Assembly (NCBI GenBank): GCA_950295325.1 | Contig: OX485806.1 | Location: 43,517,169 to 43,581,168 of the forward strand | Origin: Polytrichum commune | Taxonomy: Eukaryota > Streptophyta > Polytrichopsida > Polytrichales > Polytrichaceae | DNA length: 64,000 nt | Reading direction: 5' to 3' | Program-made: the position numbers and the translations under genes | Shown: positions 24,163-35,179 of the stretch, piece after piece | Position numbering within the stretch: position 1 is the stretch's first letter | How the letters are laid out: each line of letters begins with the position of its first letter | The notes under the pieces: generated by a model | Databases searched by the model: none | What the model was told of the DNA's origin: nothing | Seen by the model: the letters and a program-made list of their open reading frames with translations, nothing else

Positions 24163-27100
24163 TCATTCAACGTGGGTTGCTTCTTCTGCGATCCGAGCAA
24201 GGTTGTCTTTTGCAAAAGTTATGTACTTTTGAGGGATGGACACTGATCCACTATGATTTTTCCGTGGTTTCCATGCTATGAATATGGAATCTGTATCTAC
24301 CCAAGATGGACCGTGCTCAGAATCCACCTTCCACCGAAAGTTAGGGTTTGTATCCCAGCCTGTATAATGCCGAACAACATCTTCATTCCGTGCTGTCGGT
24401 CGGTAGTACTCTACTTGTATTTGTTGAAAATGAGCGCTGGAAATTACAAAATTTGGATTGGACAAAGCTCTTGCCACCCACACTGGCTTTGCATATGTCT
24501 CATCTCCAGGACGCAAAATGAGCATATAACCTTCATGACAATCCACTGCAATGCGGAAAGATGGTGGCGGACGACTACTAGCAGGCCCAACGTAATGGTC
24601 GTCCACATCAAACTCCTCTCGAACCTCTCCATTTCCCAAAAGACTAGCCTCCGAAGCTTGTACATTGACACGTGTTTGTGGCCAAAACCCATGCCTTAAA
24701 GTAAGGGGTGTATCTTGATGAAGGTTTGCCAAAGCGCCACGAACACGTGTCCAATATTGTATCCAACTTCCGTAACGAAGCCAACATGATCCACCAACAT
24801 CCGCTACCCTCAAACTCTCCCAATATTGTATGAAGCCTGATATGCCTTTACAAATGTCCTCCAAATTCTTCATGGGTATTGGTTTGCAAGGCTTAGGCTC
24901 TCCGTCAGGCAACATCGTCCTTCCCTCCCCATCAACACGCCATACAAGGAGACCCTCCGGCGGGCTCCAGTCTTGTGACGTGCACAACAACTTGTATTGC
25001 ATGGCGGGGACACCATCGTCACGCACGTAGAACCGAAATTGTTGTGCCTTCGTATGTCCGATCAATCGGTGAGCTCCGCTTCGAATATACGGTTCTATAA
25101 ATGCCTTGAAGTCTGGAACCTCCTCGATCATATGGGGGATGACGGGAATGTTCTCCAAATCCATGTACGACTTCATCAACAATGGGATTGTTGGAAAATC
25201 CTCCTCGCGCAACTTCATGCTCCACCGCCCAAAAGATGCATCGATATCGTCGTGCGTGTGGCCTACCAATAGAAAGGACACAAAAACCTCCTTGAAAATG
25301 CCTTTCGCAACCAACAACGACCAATATGCAAAAACATATCTACTTTTATTGTCCTTCGCACAATTGTCCAATTGGACACGCAGAGTTGGGGGCAAATTCT
25401 TGGCAATCACATCTTCACTTGGTGGCTCCGGCAAGGAGTGCACGCATACATCTCTTCCATCCAAGACCGCTTCATATAGAGGTGTTGATCCCGAGTTTTC
25501 AAATAACAATCTTGATGAATAGGACGGCGGTTTCTCCAAATCACGTAAAAGCTTTGCAAATGACCCTATCGTGTGGTTTGAATCCGCCGGATACAAATCA
25601 AGAGCATAATGAGCATACTTGACATCACCATGTCCATGTGCAATCATCCCTGTAAAGCCAACCCAATGGTTTAATATTCAACTATAACACCAAAAAATTC
25701 ACATGGTGTACATCTATGGCCCCAAGTACAAACCTAAAGCACAAATTTGTGTTTAGGTAATGCAATGCAATTGTTATCGAAATCACCTGTAACCGATACA
25801 GGAAGCTTAAAAAGGCCGTCCGTGGCTTTGATTCGATTTGCAAAACATGGTGAGGCTGTTTTGGCATGGTCCATTTTGTCATGGATGATTGTAAGGACCT
25901 CCAAAGGCCTAGAGATGGACAAAGCTCTATTTGTGTAGTAATCATTACGGTGTGCTTCTTGCATGTTCACATGCTTGAAATAGTTCATTTGATGTGCGGC
26001 ATAGGACTCTGTCCCCATCGTGTGTGCATCTCGAAGGCGTTTCAACTTCTCGCATTTGGAACAACGGGCAAATTTGTCGCCTCGTCTTTTTGTGATGTAT
26101 TCGCTAAAGTGAGATTTTTTTATTGCACTCAGTTTCGACAACGAAATAGGGTCCAACCCAGCCTTCTCGCCAACTGCGTTTATGTCCAACAATATGTCTT
26201 TCCATTTCGTGCCTGTAGGAAGAACCTTCTCCACAACCTTTTCACCGGTTGCGAGTGTGCGTGTTTTGTGCGGCATTGCATCGGCAAGGGGAACAATAAT
26301 GGTTGCCAGAGTGGCGGTTGCTTGTCTTGTTGCTTCCCTTGGTTTCTTTAAGCCCGTATTCCCATGGTGACGGGACCGGCGGCCTTCCTTGGCATACGCG
26401 GCTTGTCTATAAAATTCCGCTTTCGACACACCGTGAATGATGTACCATGCGGTACAACACACGTCTATGCTCTCAAGGATGATGACCTTGCGACCCGCTC
26501 CGTTCACATGTATCGCCCTATGGACATCAAGTTTTTTGGTGGATCTTAGACGGAAATCTCCAAGCCACATTTCCTCGCGGATGGCCTTCAATTTATCCCT
26601 TGGGAACAATTGGCAACAACGATGTATCCAACAATCCTTTGTGGCAACTTCTCTAATGGACTCCTCACAAAGCAACCTTTGACGTTTACACTCATTTGCA
26701 GACGGAGTAGGACGTACCAATGTATCGTACTTCCGTAGGCCTTTGCGTGGCCGAATGTTTGCTTGGAGCTCTTCTTGGATTTGGATGTGTCGTCGCTCAT
26801 GCTCTTGCAAATTAACCCCATCAATTGTCACATTCCTCAACGGCCACCTTCGCAACGAGAACCTATGAGTTGGATTCACTTCGGAATGTACGAGTGATTC
26901 CAATATAACAACTCCAACGTCCTCGGTGCCAAGGGGGTTTTCATCAATGCAATCTTGTGGATGTGTGTTACGACAAATACCCTCCGCCACAACAACTCCA
27001 CTGTCATTAACAAGTACTACATCCAAATTCACCCATGAAGCTCGTGAAAGCCCAGCACATTCCACAGTGGGGCAAGAAGGGGCAGATGGCGAAGGACTCC

Positions 27101-27230
27101 CCAAGTCACCTTCATCTTCACTGTCATCAAAACTATCCTCCCCAACAATGTCTAGCTCATCCCCAGACGTAGATTGAGTGTTGCCCATGTCGTCAGAGAA
27201 GGAATCCCCTCTTCCACCAACTCCCTCCAT
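24163..27230 (-). CDS. DUF7869-type transposase-like protein (intact)
   Basis: Two exons, 27230-25787 and 25649-24163, joined by a 137-bp GT-AG intron, give 976 codons without a stop. I start at the ATG at 27,230 (MEGVGGRGDSFSD); an in-frame ATG lies seven codons upstream. The N-terminus is acidic and Ser-rich. A Cys pair (FARCSKCEK) lies near residue 400. The block IIHDKMDHAKTASP near residue 455 and QLDNCAKDNKSR plus LLVGHTHDDIDASFGRW near residues 610-660 match my memory of DUF7869, a widespread family in plants and animals that looks like an RNase H-fold transposase with D...D...H-D-D motifs. Its biochemical activity is not established to my knowledge. It reads away from a palindrome array that starts 200 bp upstream. 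It is the only long gene here without visible damage. Confidence 0.78.
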
Positions 27231-27429
27231 TGCGCCTACACACATGCACATGAAACCTCAACACACATGGAAAGAATGTAAGGGTCCAAAAGAATCAAAT
27301 ATCGGAAAATGCAAGACACCATGATCAATGGGGACACCGAGGATGAAGACATTTCCAACACAACTACAATGTGAACTCCCAACACTGTGTGCAAGTCCAA
27401 AACAAGTTCCAGAAATTATTTTGGTGCGG

Positions 27430-28181
27430 GTTTGGGTCGACCGGCCCAAACCTCATAAGGGTCGGACTGAACCCCTAACACACTGGGGTAGGGGTTTGGG
27501 TCGACCGACCCAAACCTCACAAGGGTGCATCCACCCACACCAGGTAGGGGTTTGGGTCAGTCGACCCAAACCTGATAAGGGTCAGGAAAAAACCCTAACA
27601 CACTGGGGTAGGGGTTTGGGTCGACCGACCCAAACCTCACAAGGGTGCATCCACCCACACCAGGTAGTGGTTTGGGTCGGTCGACCCAAACCTGATGAGG
27701 ATCAGAAAAAAAAACCCTAACACACTGGGGTAGGGGTTTGGGTCGACCGACCCAAACCTCACAAGGGTACATCCACCCACACCAGGTAGGGGTTTGGGTC
27801 AGTCGACCCAAACTTGATAAGGGTCAGGAAAAAACCCTAACACACTGGGGTAGGGGTTTGGGTCGACCGACCCAAACCTCACAAGGGTGCATCCACCCAC
27901 ACCAGGTAGTGGTTTGGGTCGATCGACCCAAACCTGACAAGGGTCAGAAAAAAACCCTAACACACTGGGGTAGGGGTTTGGGTCGACCGACCCAAACCTC
28001 ACAAGGGTACATCCACCCACACCACGTAGGGGTTTGGGTCGGTCGACCCAAACCTAATAAGGGTCAGGAAAAAACCCTAACACACTGGGGTTGGGGTTTG
28101 GGTCGACCGACCCAAACCTGTTAAGGGTCAGACATAAACCCTAACACACTAGTGGACAGGTTTGGGTCGGTCGACCCAAAC
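27430..28181. repeat. Type 2 palindrome array, 13 copies upstream of the DUF7869 gene
   Basis: Palindromes with 10-base arms GTTTGGGTCG and CGACCCAAAC around a 2-base centre begin at 27,430, 27,494, 27,550, 27,614, 27,670, 27,736, 27,792, 27,856, 27,912, 27,976, 28,032, 28,096 and 28,160. Spacing mostly alternates 56 and 64 bp, making a unit near 120 bp. The centre alternates too: AC in one copy, GT, AT or an A/GT variant in the next, so copies alternate in orientation. Between them lie AAACCCTAACACACTGGGG and ATCCACCCACACCAGGTAG pieces. Overlapping ORFs on both strands are shadows. Confidence 0.93.
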
Positions 28182-31100
28182 CTCATAGGGTTAGACTCAA
28201 AACCCGCCAACACTAGTGTAAAGGTGAAGGTTCGCCCAAGTACACCACAAAATCCGGCGTATAATGCGGCGGATATTGCGTGGTGTGTTGAATTTGAGCT
28301 CATTGCAAAGTTCACGGTGGGCTTGCATGGTGTGGATAGGTGCTCATGAACTTGCATGCTATGGATAAGTGCTCATGAACGGCAGCATGCACGAACCTTG
28401 AAGTACAATTCTTACTAAGAGTTCTCTCTACGAATTCGACAGCGGGAAAAGAGAAAAAAAAAAGACCGACTTTTGGGGGGTGCGTCCCTTTATACTATCC
28501 ACCTCCGCTTCCCAGACTTAGTCATTGGATGCCTTCCCCGCCTTCTTCTCTTGCAGAGGTTATTTCAAACCTCCTAACATAATTCCCCATTTTCTGTTTA
28601 TAGTAGAAAAATGCGCATCTATCAATGCCCCTCTGATACCCCAGCCGTCATATGACTTAGTCTATGTTATTTAATCTATTTGTTTTGTTTTGTGTGGATA
28701 TGACATACGCCATTGGGAGGAAGGGTGGCGGCCACATTAATTTTTTCAAATATCATCAAGGTATATTTTAACCAATATGTAGACCCAAACACAACTCCAT
28801 TCAATGCTTTCAAGTGTAAACCTATTTAGGTGGGGTTTGGGCCATTTGGAGGCTGCAATTATGAGAGAGTTTCCAAGGCTTGAGGCCATTGTCATGATGA
28901 ATAGAATTATTTATTTGTCCCCCCTAAACCCTAAACCCTAGAACCTTGCTCTATTATCTCGCATGCAAGAGTGGCAATGACGAACGTATGTGGACGTTGT
29001 TAAGGGGATACTAACTACCAATGTCCCTTTCTAGTTCAATCTTTTAATGTTACTTGAATCCATCCTCAAGTTCACTTCAAGTTTACTAATGTGTGAGAGC
29101 AAAACATCCAAGATTGGACCCTAAACCCTTATAACATCCACAACATGAAATACGCATTGACTAAATACAAAACCAATTAGGATATCATGTTTAAACGTCC
29201 CATATAACATATTAACATGATCAAGATTGTATTTACTATGACCTTCCGATTAGACTCTTCATATTATGCAAACAATATCTGTTATATCTTCCTCCATTAT
29301 CTAATACATGTGGAGAGAACAATGAATAACAACATGATGTTGTGCTTCTCCGATTTACTTTTACATCACATTCCATATATTAAATACATCATGAACGATG
29401 GTTTATTAGCGACTAATATGTGATTCCCTAAAGTGAGCGAAACATCCAAAGTTGGACCCCTAGCCCCTATTAACATCCACAATATTTCATGTTATTTGAA
29501 TAAACACACGACCAATCAATATATCGCGTTTAAACGTCTCAAATAACAAATTAACATAATCAACATCGTCTTCACTATAACCTTCCTATAAGACTCTTCT
29601 CACGAGTAAGACAATGTTATACATTGACATTGGATAGATTAATATGTTATAACCCTATCTCCTATCTCCTAAACCCTAAACCCTAAACACCAAATGTAGT
29701 TGTGGTTCACTGATGCCCCCATATACAAACAACATCTATTTTATCTTGCGCCATCATCTAATATACATGGAAGGAATAGGGAATAACAACATGATTGCTT
29801 GAATGGATTCATTTGATGTTGTGCTTATCCCATTTACTCTTATATCACAATTTATATATTAAATATATCATGAACCATGATTTATTGGCGACTATGTGAT
29901 TCGTGAAAGTCACGATCTAAGGGATGTACTTAAAACTTGAGCATGTTCGCATTTTCAAATAAGGATCGTGCATTTCAAAACCCTTGCAAAATGCAGTTGG
30001 GGAAGGTATTCATTTATTAGGCTCCACACTCAATTATTCTAAATTGTTCCACATGTTGGGGGGTGTGGGTAATCTTTTTTTTTTCATTCAATATCGTGTG
30101 AATTGTTGGCATCATTGGTAAGGACTAAATGTGAATGGTTACATCGTTAAATATAACACAATTATATGGTTTAAATTTTCTAACATGCTCAAACAAAAGA
30201 AAAACCAATGCCTTCAATGATTTTGGAAAATTTAGGGTATGGTGTCATGTAAGTAGGGGATAAGTATTAGTTTAGCATAAAGTTTTGTTGTAAGAATGCG
30301 CTGGCTATATAAATGGTTAGTTTTGTAGAATAACACATTTTATGTAGCACCTTAGGGTACTCCATAGTTCTTTTGAAAAAACTAATAAGGGTTTAGAGCA
30401 GGGTCCAAAAGAACCTAAACCCTAAAATTCGCTAATTTGAGATTTTCTCTTCTCTCAAATTAATATATGGACCACAACAACATAGTGTAATGTTTGGGTC
30501 GTCCTACCTAAACCATCTTCATATGAGATCTTAATTGCGTTCTTGATATGAACACCCGCTTCAAAGTATTTGCATCTTACAACATTCTCCAATGTACGTG
30601 CGATTTTATCCATGTTCTTATATTTGTAACTTTCTCAAAATGCCGAAAAAATCCCAAATTAACGAATATACCGATGAAAACAAATGCAGCCTACAAAATT
30701 AGTGACTTAGCCTATAAAATTTTGAAAGTGTAGGACAAAGAGCCTATGGACAATTTAAAAACATAGGATATCAACCTATGTGATAAAAACATTTAGGAAA
30801 TTTTTCCTAAATTTTTTTTAAAAGAAAGGATTTTAGCCATTCATCCTTCTTCAAATTGGGAAATTAGTTGGCCTAAGTACATATCTTTAGGCTATATCTT
30901 GCAGGAAGAGTAGAGGTTGAATGAGAACATGGTGAGAACTTTCACCCTTAAACTCATTTGAATTTTAGCAACCTTTCATAACTTATAATCAACTCTTTAA
31001 AAAAGACTTGGTTAATCCTTGGCCTTCAAACGTGGTGAAAGGCTTAGCCAGGTTCAATTCCTGCCAAGGATCCCACTTAGTACTCAAATTTTGATTTTAA

Positions 31101-31400
31101 AACCTACAACATTAAAAGATATGAAGGATTTTAACCTACTAAAAATTAGTTTTGAGGCAATTGGCGAGGAACTTACAAACTCAAAAGGTTTTCAACTTAC
31201 AAAAAGTTGATATTGTAGAATGCAACCTATGCTATGAGGCAAATAGCCTATGTACTCTTAAAGAGGTAGGCCCGCTAAGGGTTTAGAGTCAAGCGTTATG
31301 ATTTAGGTTTTAGGGTTCCCTGTAACCCTGATTCCGTGGGTGCCCTAATCCTGTGGGCACCCTATTCATGCGGTTGGGGGCCAATGCCCGAGGTAAACAA
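28182..31400. other. AT-rich intergenic DNA with telomere-like tracts
   Basis: Short CCCTAAA runs occur at 28,920-28,940 and 29,665-29,690. Two loosely similar blocks (about 29,040-29,430 and 29,440-29,910) share pieces such as ATTTACT-TTTATATCACA and a run of lines about ATATTAAATA. A dispersed hairpin repeat lies at 30,427-30,483, a degenerate type 2 palindrome at 30,492-30,513 and a segment repeated near 42.7 kb at 30,538-30,672. No supported gene. Confidence 0.55.
30492..30672 (+). repeat. Direct repeat, copy 1 (about 180 bp), beginning with a degenerate type 2 palindrome
   Basis: Starts with GTTTGGGTCGTCCTACCTAAAC-type sequence and continues through ACACCCGCTTCAAAGT, CATCTTACAAC, CTCAAAATGCC and TTAACGAATATA. 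The same order of pieces is found at 42,656-42,837 on the same strand. It may mark element edges or be a dispersed repeat. Confidence 0.7.
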
Positions 31401-31799
31401 AACCCCAACCGTCGCATTTTTCATTTCTTTCTTTCTCTCTCTCTCCGCGCCTCGCTTGGAAGCGCCGCTTTCGCAAAGCGCCGCGGCGAATTAGGCTTGG
31501 TGTAGGTTAACCCTTCATTCTCCCGCGTTCATTGCTTTCTTCTGCATCTTCTTTTCCCTCCTTTCTTTTGCTCTTCAATAGAATAGCCCTTGTGCAATCT
31601 TAGAAGTTAGGAAGAGTTTTGAAAGAAACAGAAACATACGGAGGAAGGTTTTAGAGCGTGAGAGTGAAGGAAGTTAGCAAAAGAGTGTTGAAGAGTATTG
31701 GAAAGTGCTGAAGGAAGTTAGTAGAACATTGTGTAGTAGATAAAACTTCGGTTTGGGAGGTCCAGGTGTTTGTACTGGAAGTTTTAGGAGTGCTTGTGA

Positions 31800-32110
31800 A
31801 ATTCAAGAGTTCTTTAAGAGTATCAAGAGTTGTTTGAGAGTTTTCGAAGTCGTTTGAGAGATTCAGTAGTTTTGTGAGGGATTCAGGAGTGGGTTTAGAC
31901 ATTTCGAAGTCTTTTCAGAGGTTTAGTAGTTGTGTGTGAGATTCAGGAGTTGGTTTGGACATTTCGAAGGCTTTTGAGAGGTTTAGTAGTTGTGTGTGAG
32001 ATTCAGGAGTTGGTTTAGACATTTCGAAGTCTTTTGAGAGATTCAGTAGTTCTGTGTGAGATTTAGGAGTTGGTTGAGAGATCCAAGAGCTATTTGAGAG
32101 AGTTGATACT
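31800..32110 (+). repeat. Tandem repeat of about 60-65 bp in the 5' leader
   Basis: Repeated pieces are TTTAGACATTTCGAAGTC, TTTTGAGAG and GATTCAGGAGTTGG, with about four units from 31,850 to 32,080 and decayed flanking units. No coding frame is supported. Confidence 0.75.
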
Positions 32111-32377
32111 TGTTTGAAAGTTTCTCATTGAACTTTCTCACAGTTTGTTTGATATTGAGAATTATTGGAAGAACAACCTGCTCTACTCCAAATTGTCTGC
32201 ACAACATCTTTGAAAGGTATTGTGTTTTATTTTAACCAATATGTGTTTGTATATTCACGGTTTTGTAGCATACACAATGCATAAGCATTGTATATGCTAG
32301 ATGCCAAGTTTTAAAAATATATTAAAAGAATATTGTTTGGGGAGACGACCCAAATACAGCCCCAAACACAGCCCCTT

Positions 32378-32698
32378 GTTTGGGTCGCTCGACCCAAACA
32401 CAAAACAAAGCATCATGTTTGGGCCGAACGACCCAAACTAAGTCTTCTAATTATAAACTCATAAAGAAATCCATGATTTTTGCATCAATATAAAATTCAC
32501 ATCAACCCAAAATAATAATCAAGGAATGCATCAAGGAAAAATATCAAGGAATCCTGCATGTCACAAACAATATAGAATGCAAATTCACCCAATAATCACA
32601 ACATTCTTATTATCATTACAAATGATGCTGAAATATATAAATACACAATCCACCTAAACCTATTCATGTTGTAGATGTTTGGGTCGAACGACCGAAAC
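32378..32698. repeat. Three imperfect type 2 palindromes in the presumed 5' intron
   Basis: At 32,378-32,399, 32,417-32,438 and 32,677-32,698. The centres are CT or AA and one or two arm bases differ (CCG near 32,424, ACCGAAAC at 32,691). A half-site CGACCCAAAT sits near 32,346. Confidence 0.75.
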
Positions 32699-34058
32699 TA
32701 ACTTTGCGCATTATTTTCTTACAGATGGCTCCAAAGAAAAGACCCGGCGAAAGGTGGTTCATGCCTGCGCCGGACATGTTGTGGCAGGAGCACGAAACCC
32801 CGCAGGATGACTCCTATTCCCCTAAGGACGGGCTTGTCCTCGCTTGGTCTATTCAAGTAGTCAAAGCCTCAACATACAAAATGATTTTTGTTGTCAAGGT
32901 GGGAACCGTGGAGAAACACACCTGGGCGACTCTTACGGGATGGGAGGTCGCATCGTTACAGTCTCTTGGAGATTATACCGACGTCATCCTCGAGAACTCG
33001 GCTGTGCAGAACGCGCATATGTTCATGCACCAGTTCTCCGAGCCTTTCGACGCACTCTATGCAAGAGAGTCCTGTGTCGAACCGGACGTTATCAAGCCGG
33101 AGACAATATTTATCGATGGGAGTACATCGAATACCAAGGTCTCAAGCCGGTTCACAAAACTAAAACATGCAATAACCGTGCTGAACAGGGCCTGCAAAGC
33201 AAAACCAAATCACAGCAACCTGTGAGGCGGAAAGCTCCCACAGAGGAAGGAGCAGGGTCGTCAAGACCTCAATTGGTGAGGATGCCGCTACCAGTACCGG
33301 CTGACTCGCGTAGGACCACTCCCTCCCAAACACCTACGAATAGTGAGACCCCTACACCTTCTGGGAGCCGTCAAACAACTCCATCCAAGAGGGCGAGAGA
33401 GTCATCTGTGATGATTGACGAGCCAGTCTCACCGGAGTTGCGCATGCCGAAGCCCGGCGAAGAGGTGGATGCAGGGGAGCTGCAGAAAATTGTGAACAAT
33501 TTCACGACGAAATGCTCCCACTATTTTTTCATGGGCAGGGATTTCAAGTTCGACGTGAACATCAGCCAGTGCCATCTAGCGCCACCGGAGAAGTGTGTCC
33601 GGGCAAAGGAGGACGCCTACGTTGACTGGATAATCGCGAAGATCGTTTGCGAGCAGTTTAAAGACGACAGGCAAACGATTGTAGTGATGCCACAGGGTCT
33701 CAAGAAAATGCCTACACCTGAAATGTGGCCAACAATTCAGAAGGGCGATTTTTGGCTGATAGACGGCCAACACAGCGTGGAGGCATCCAAGAAAATCCAA
33801 CTCATGAATGAGTGGGACGATCCCAACAATAAGAAGGAAAAGCTGAAGGTTTGGAAGGCACTGGTGGTGTGGTTTGACGACGAGACCAAACTCAGCGACA
33901 TCTCCCGGTACTTCAATATGGGAAACAAGAAGAGGGCCTACCAAGCTTCCTGGATAAGGAATATCATGGCCTCGCGGGAGGTGTGGGAGTTCTATGGTAG
34001 GCCTCCCAAGGAGAGGGAGAATGCGAAGGACAAGAATCCCAAGTAGGAGGTGAGTATT

Positions 34059-34229
34059 GTTTGGGTCGACCGACCCAAACTCCTGGTGCAGTCTTGTGTT
34101 TTTTTTAGTTTGGGTCGATCGACCCAAACAACTGTTGCAGTCTTGTGTTTTTTTAGTTTGGATCGATCGACCCAAACATCTGTTGCAGTCTTGTGTTTTT
34201 TTTTTCAGTTTGGGTCGACCGACCCAAAC
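34059..34229. repeat. Four type 2 palindromes in an intron of the type 2 gene
   Basis: At 34,059-34,080, 34,108-34,129, 34,156-34,177 and 34,208-34,229. The repeating unit is about 49 bp, with GTTGCAGTCTTGTGTTTTTT between copies. Centres vary (AC, AT). The intron begins with GTGAGT at 34,051 and the next coding block starts near 34,320. Confidence 0.9.
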
Positions 34230-35179
34230 TCTTGTTGTAGATGTTGGTCATGATATGGTTTGGAAAACACATGTACTTAACTAACACGCATTCAAATGTT
34301 CTGTTTTGTTCACGTGCAAGATTTCAAATACCAAATGATCAACAAATTCTCCTCCATTGATAATTCGAGCCACAAGCAGAAGAAATACAGCGACCTGAAG
34401 GGGGAGATTTACTTGATTACAGCATCGGACTCAGTTTGGAGGAAGTGGAAAACCGTGTTTGAAAAGCACGAGACGGGGTATTTGATCGACCCCGACATTG
34501 GCGCTTTCTTCAGCCTGGCCTCGCGCTTCAAGCAGATGAAGCCTCTCGTGAGAGAGTTCTAAAGAACTCTTCAAGGGCTGTCAGAGACGGAGGTGGAGAA
34601 GACGGCATCGCACATCCTGCACGTGGCACCCACGGCCAAGAGGTGCTGGGTGCACCCGAAGATTGTCTTCGTAAAGCCCAAATCCTTCATTCCTTCATGC
34701 TACACCATGAAAGAATGGACGGAGAACAGGAAAAAGAAGACGACTATCGTGCAGGAGCTGCATAAATTGGTGCCAGAGAGGAATATTGTTGTGGACGGCG
34801 AGGTTCATGGGGCTAACTGGAGAGCATTCAAAGATGAATATAAGTTCACCAGTGCCTTCATGGCGGCTCTAATAAGGGAAGCGGGGGACGACTTCTTGCG
34901 GCCAAGATGGTGAAGGGTGGGAAGAACCGGGCGCTTCCGGATCACACAGCGCGTGCGTTCTCGAACTTCATCAAGGAGAAGAAGATTGTCCAGTTTGAAG
35001 GGGACGCTTACTTCAACCTTGTCACCTTCGAGCCTTTGAAAATTCAGGGTTGGCCAGGTCAAGACGCCAGAATGGCGATAAGGACGAAAGCAAGGGACTG
35101 CTTTCCTTTTGGGATGATTGATTTTAGAAATATTCCTGGAAGCTCATTTGAGGGCACGATGAGCACCCTCTTCTACAAC

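Larger units (their letters stand above)
31400..32724 (+). promoter_or_regulatory. Probable promoter, 5' UTR and first intron of the type 2 ParB-methyltransferase gene
   Basis: A CT-rich tract (31,426-31,446) precedes a GC-rich patch, then a non-coding exon ending near AAAG|GTATTG at 32,217. An acceptor TTCTTACAG lies directly before the ATG at 32,725. The presumed intron carries three imperfect type 2 palindromes at 32,378, 32,417 and 32,677. Exon and intron calls are by eye. Confidence 0.5.

Noticed and set aside
27328-28124. Long ORFs rich in GRPTQTSQG across the palindrome array on both strands
   Set aside because: The frames follow from a repeat unit that lacks stops. Both strands are open and no other feature supports translation.
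31016-31070. tRNA-like fold: pairing ends TCCTTGG/CCAAGGA and a T-arm-like GGTTCAATTCC
   Set aside because: Only 55 bases, with no recognisable D arm or anticodon arm. At best a degenerate tRNA-derived fragment.
34050-34284. ORFs reading FGSTDPN-like repeats between 34.05 and 34.28 kb
   Set aside because: They are translations of four type 2 palindromes in an intron.
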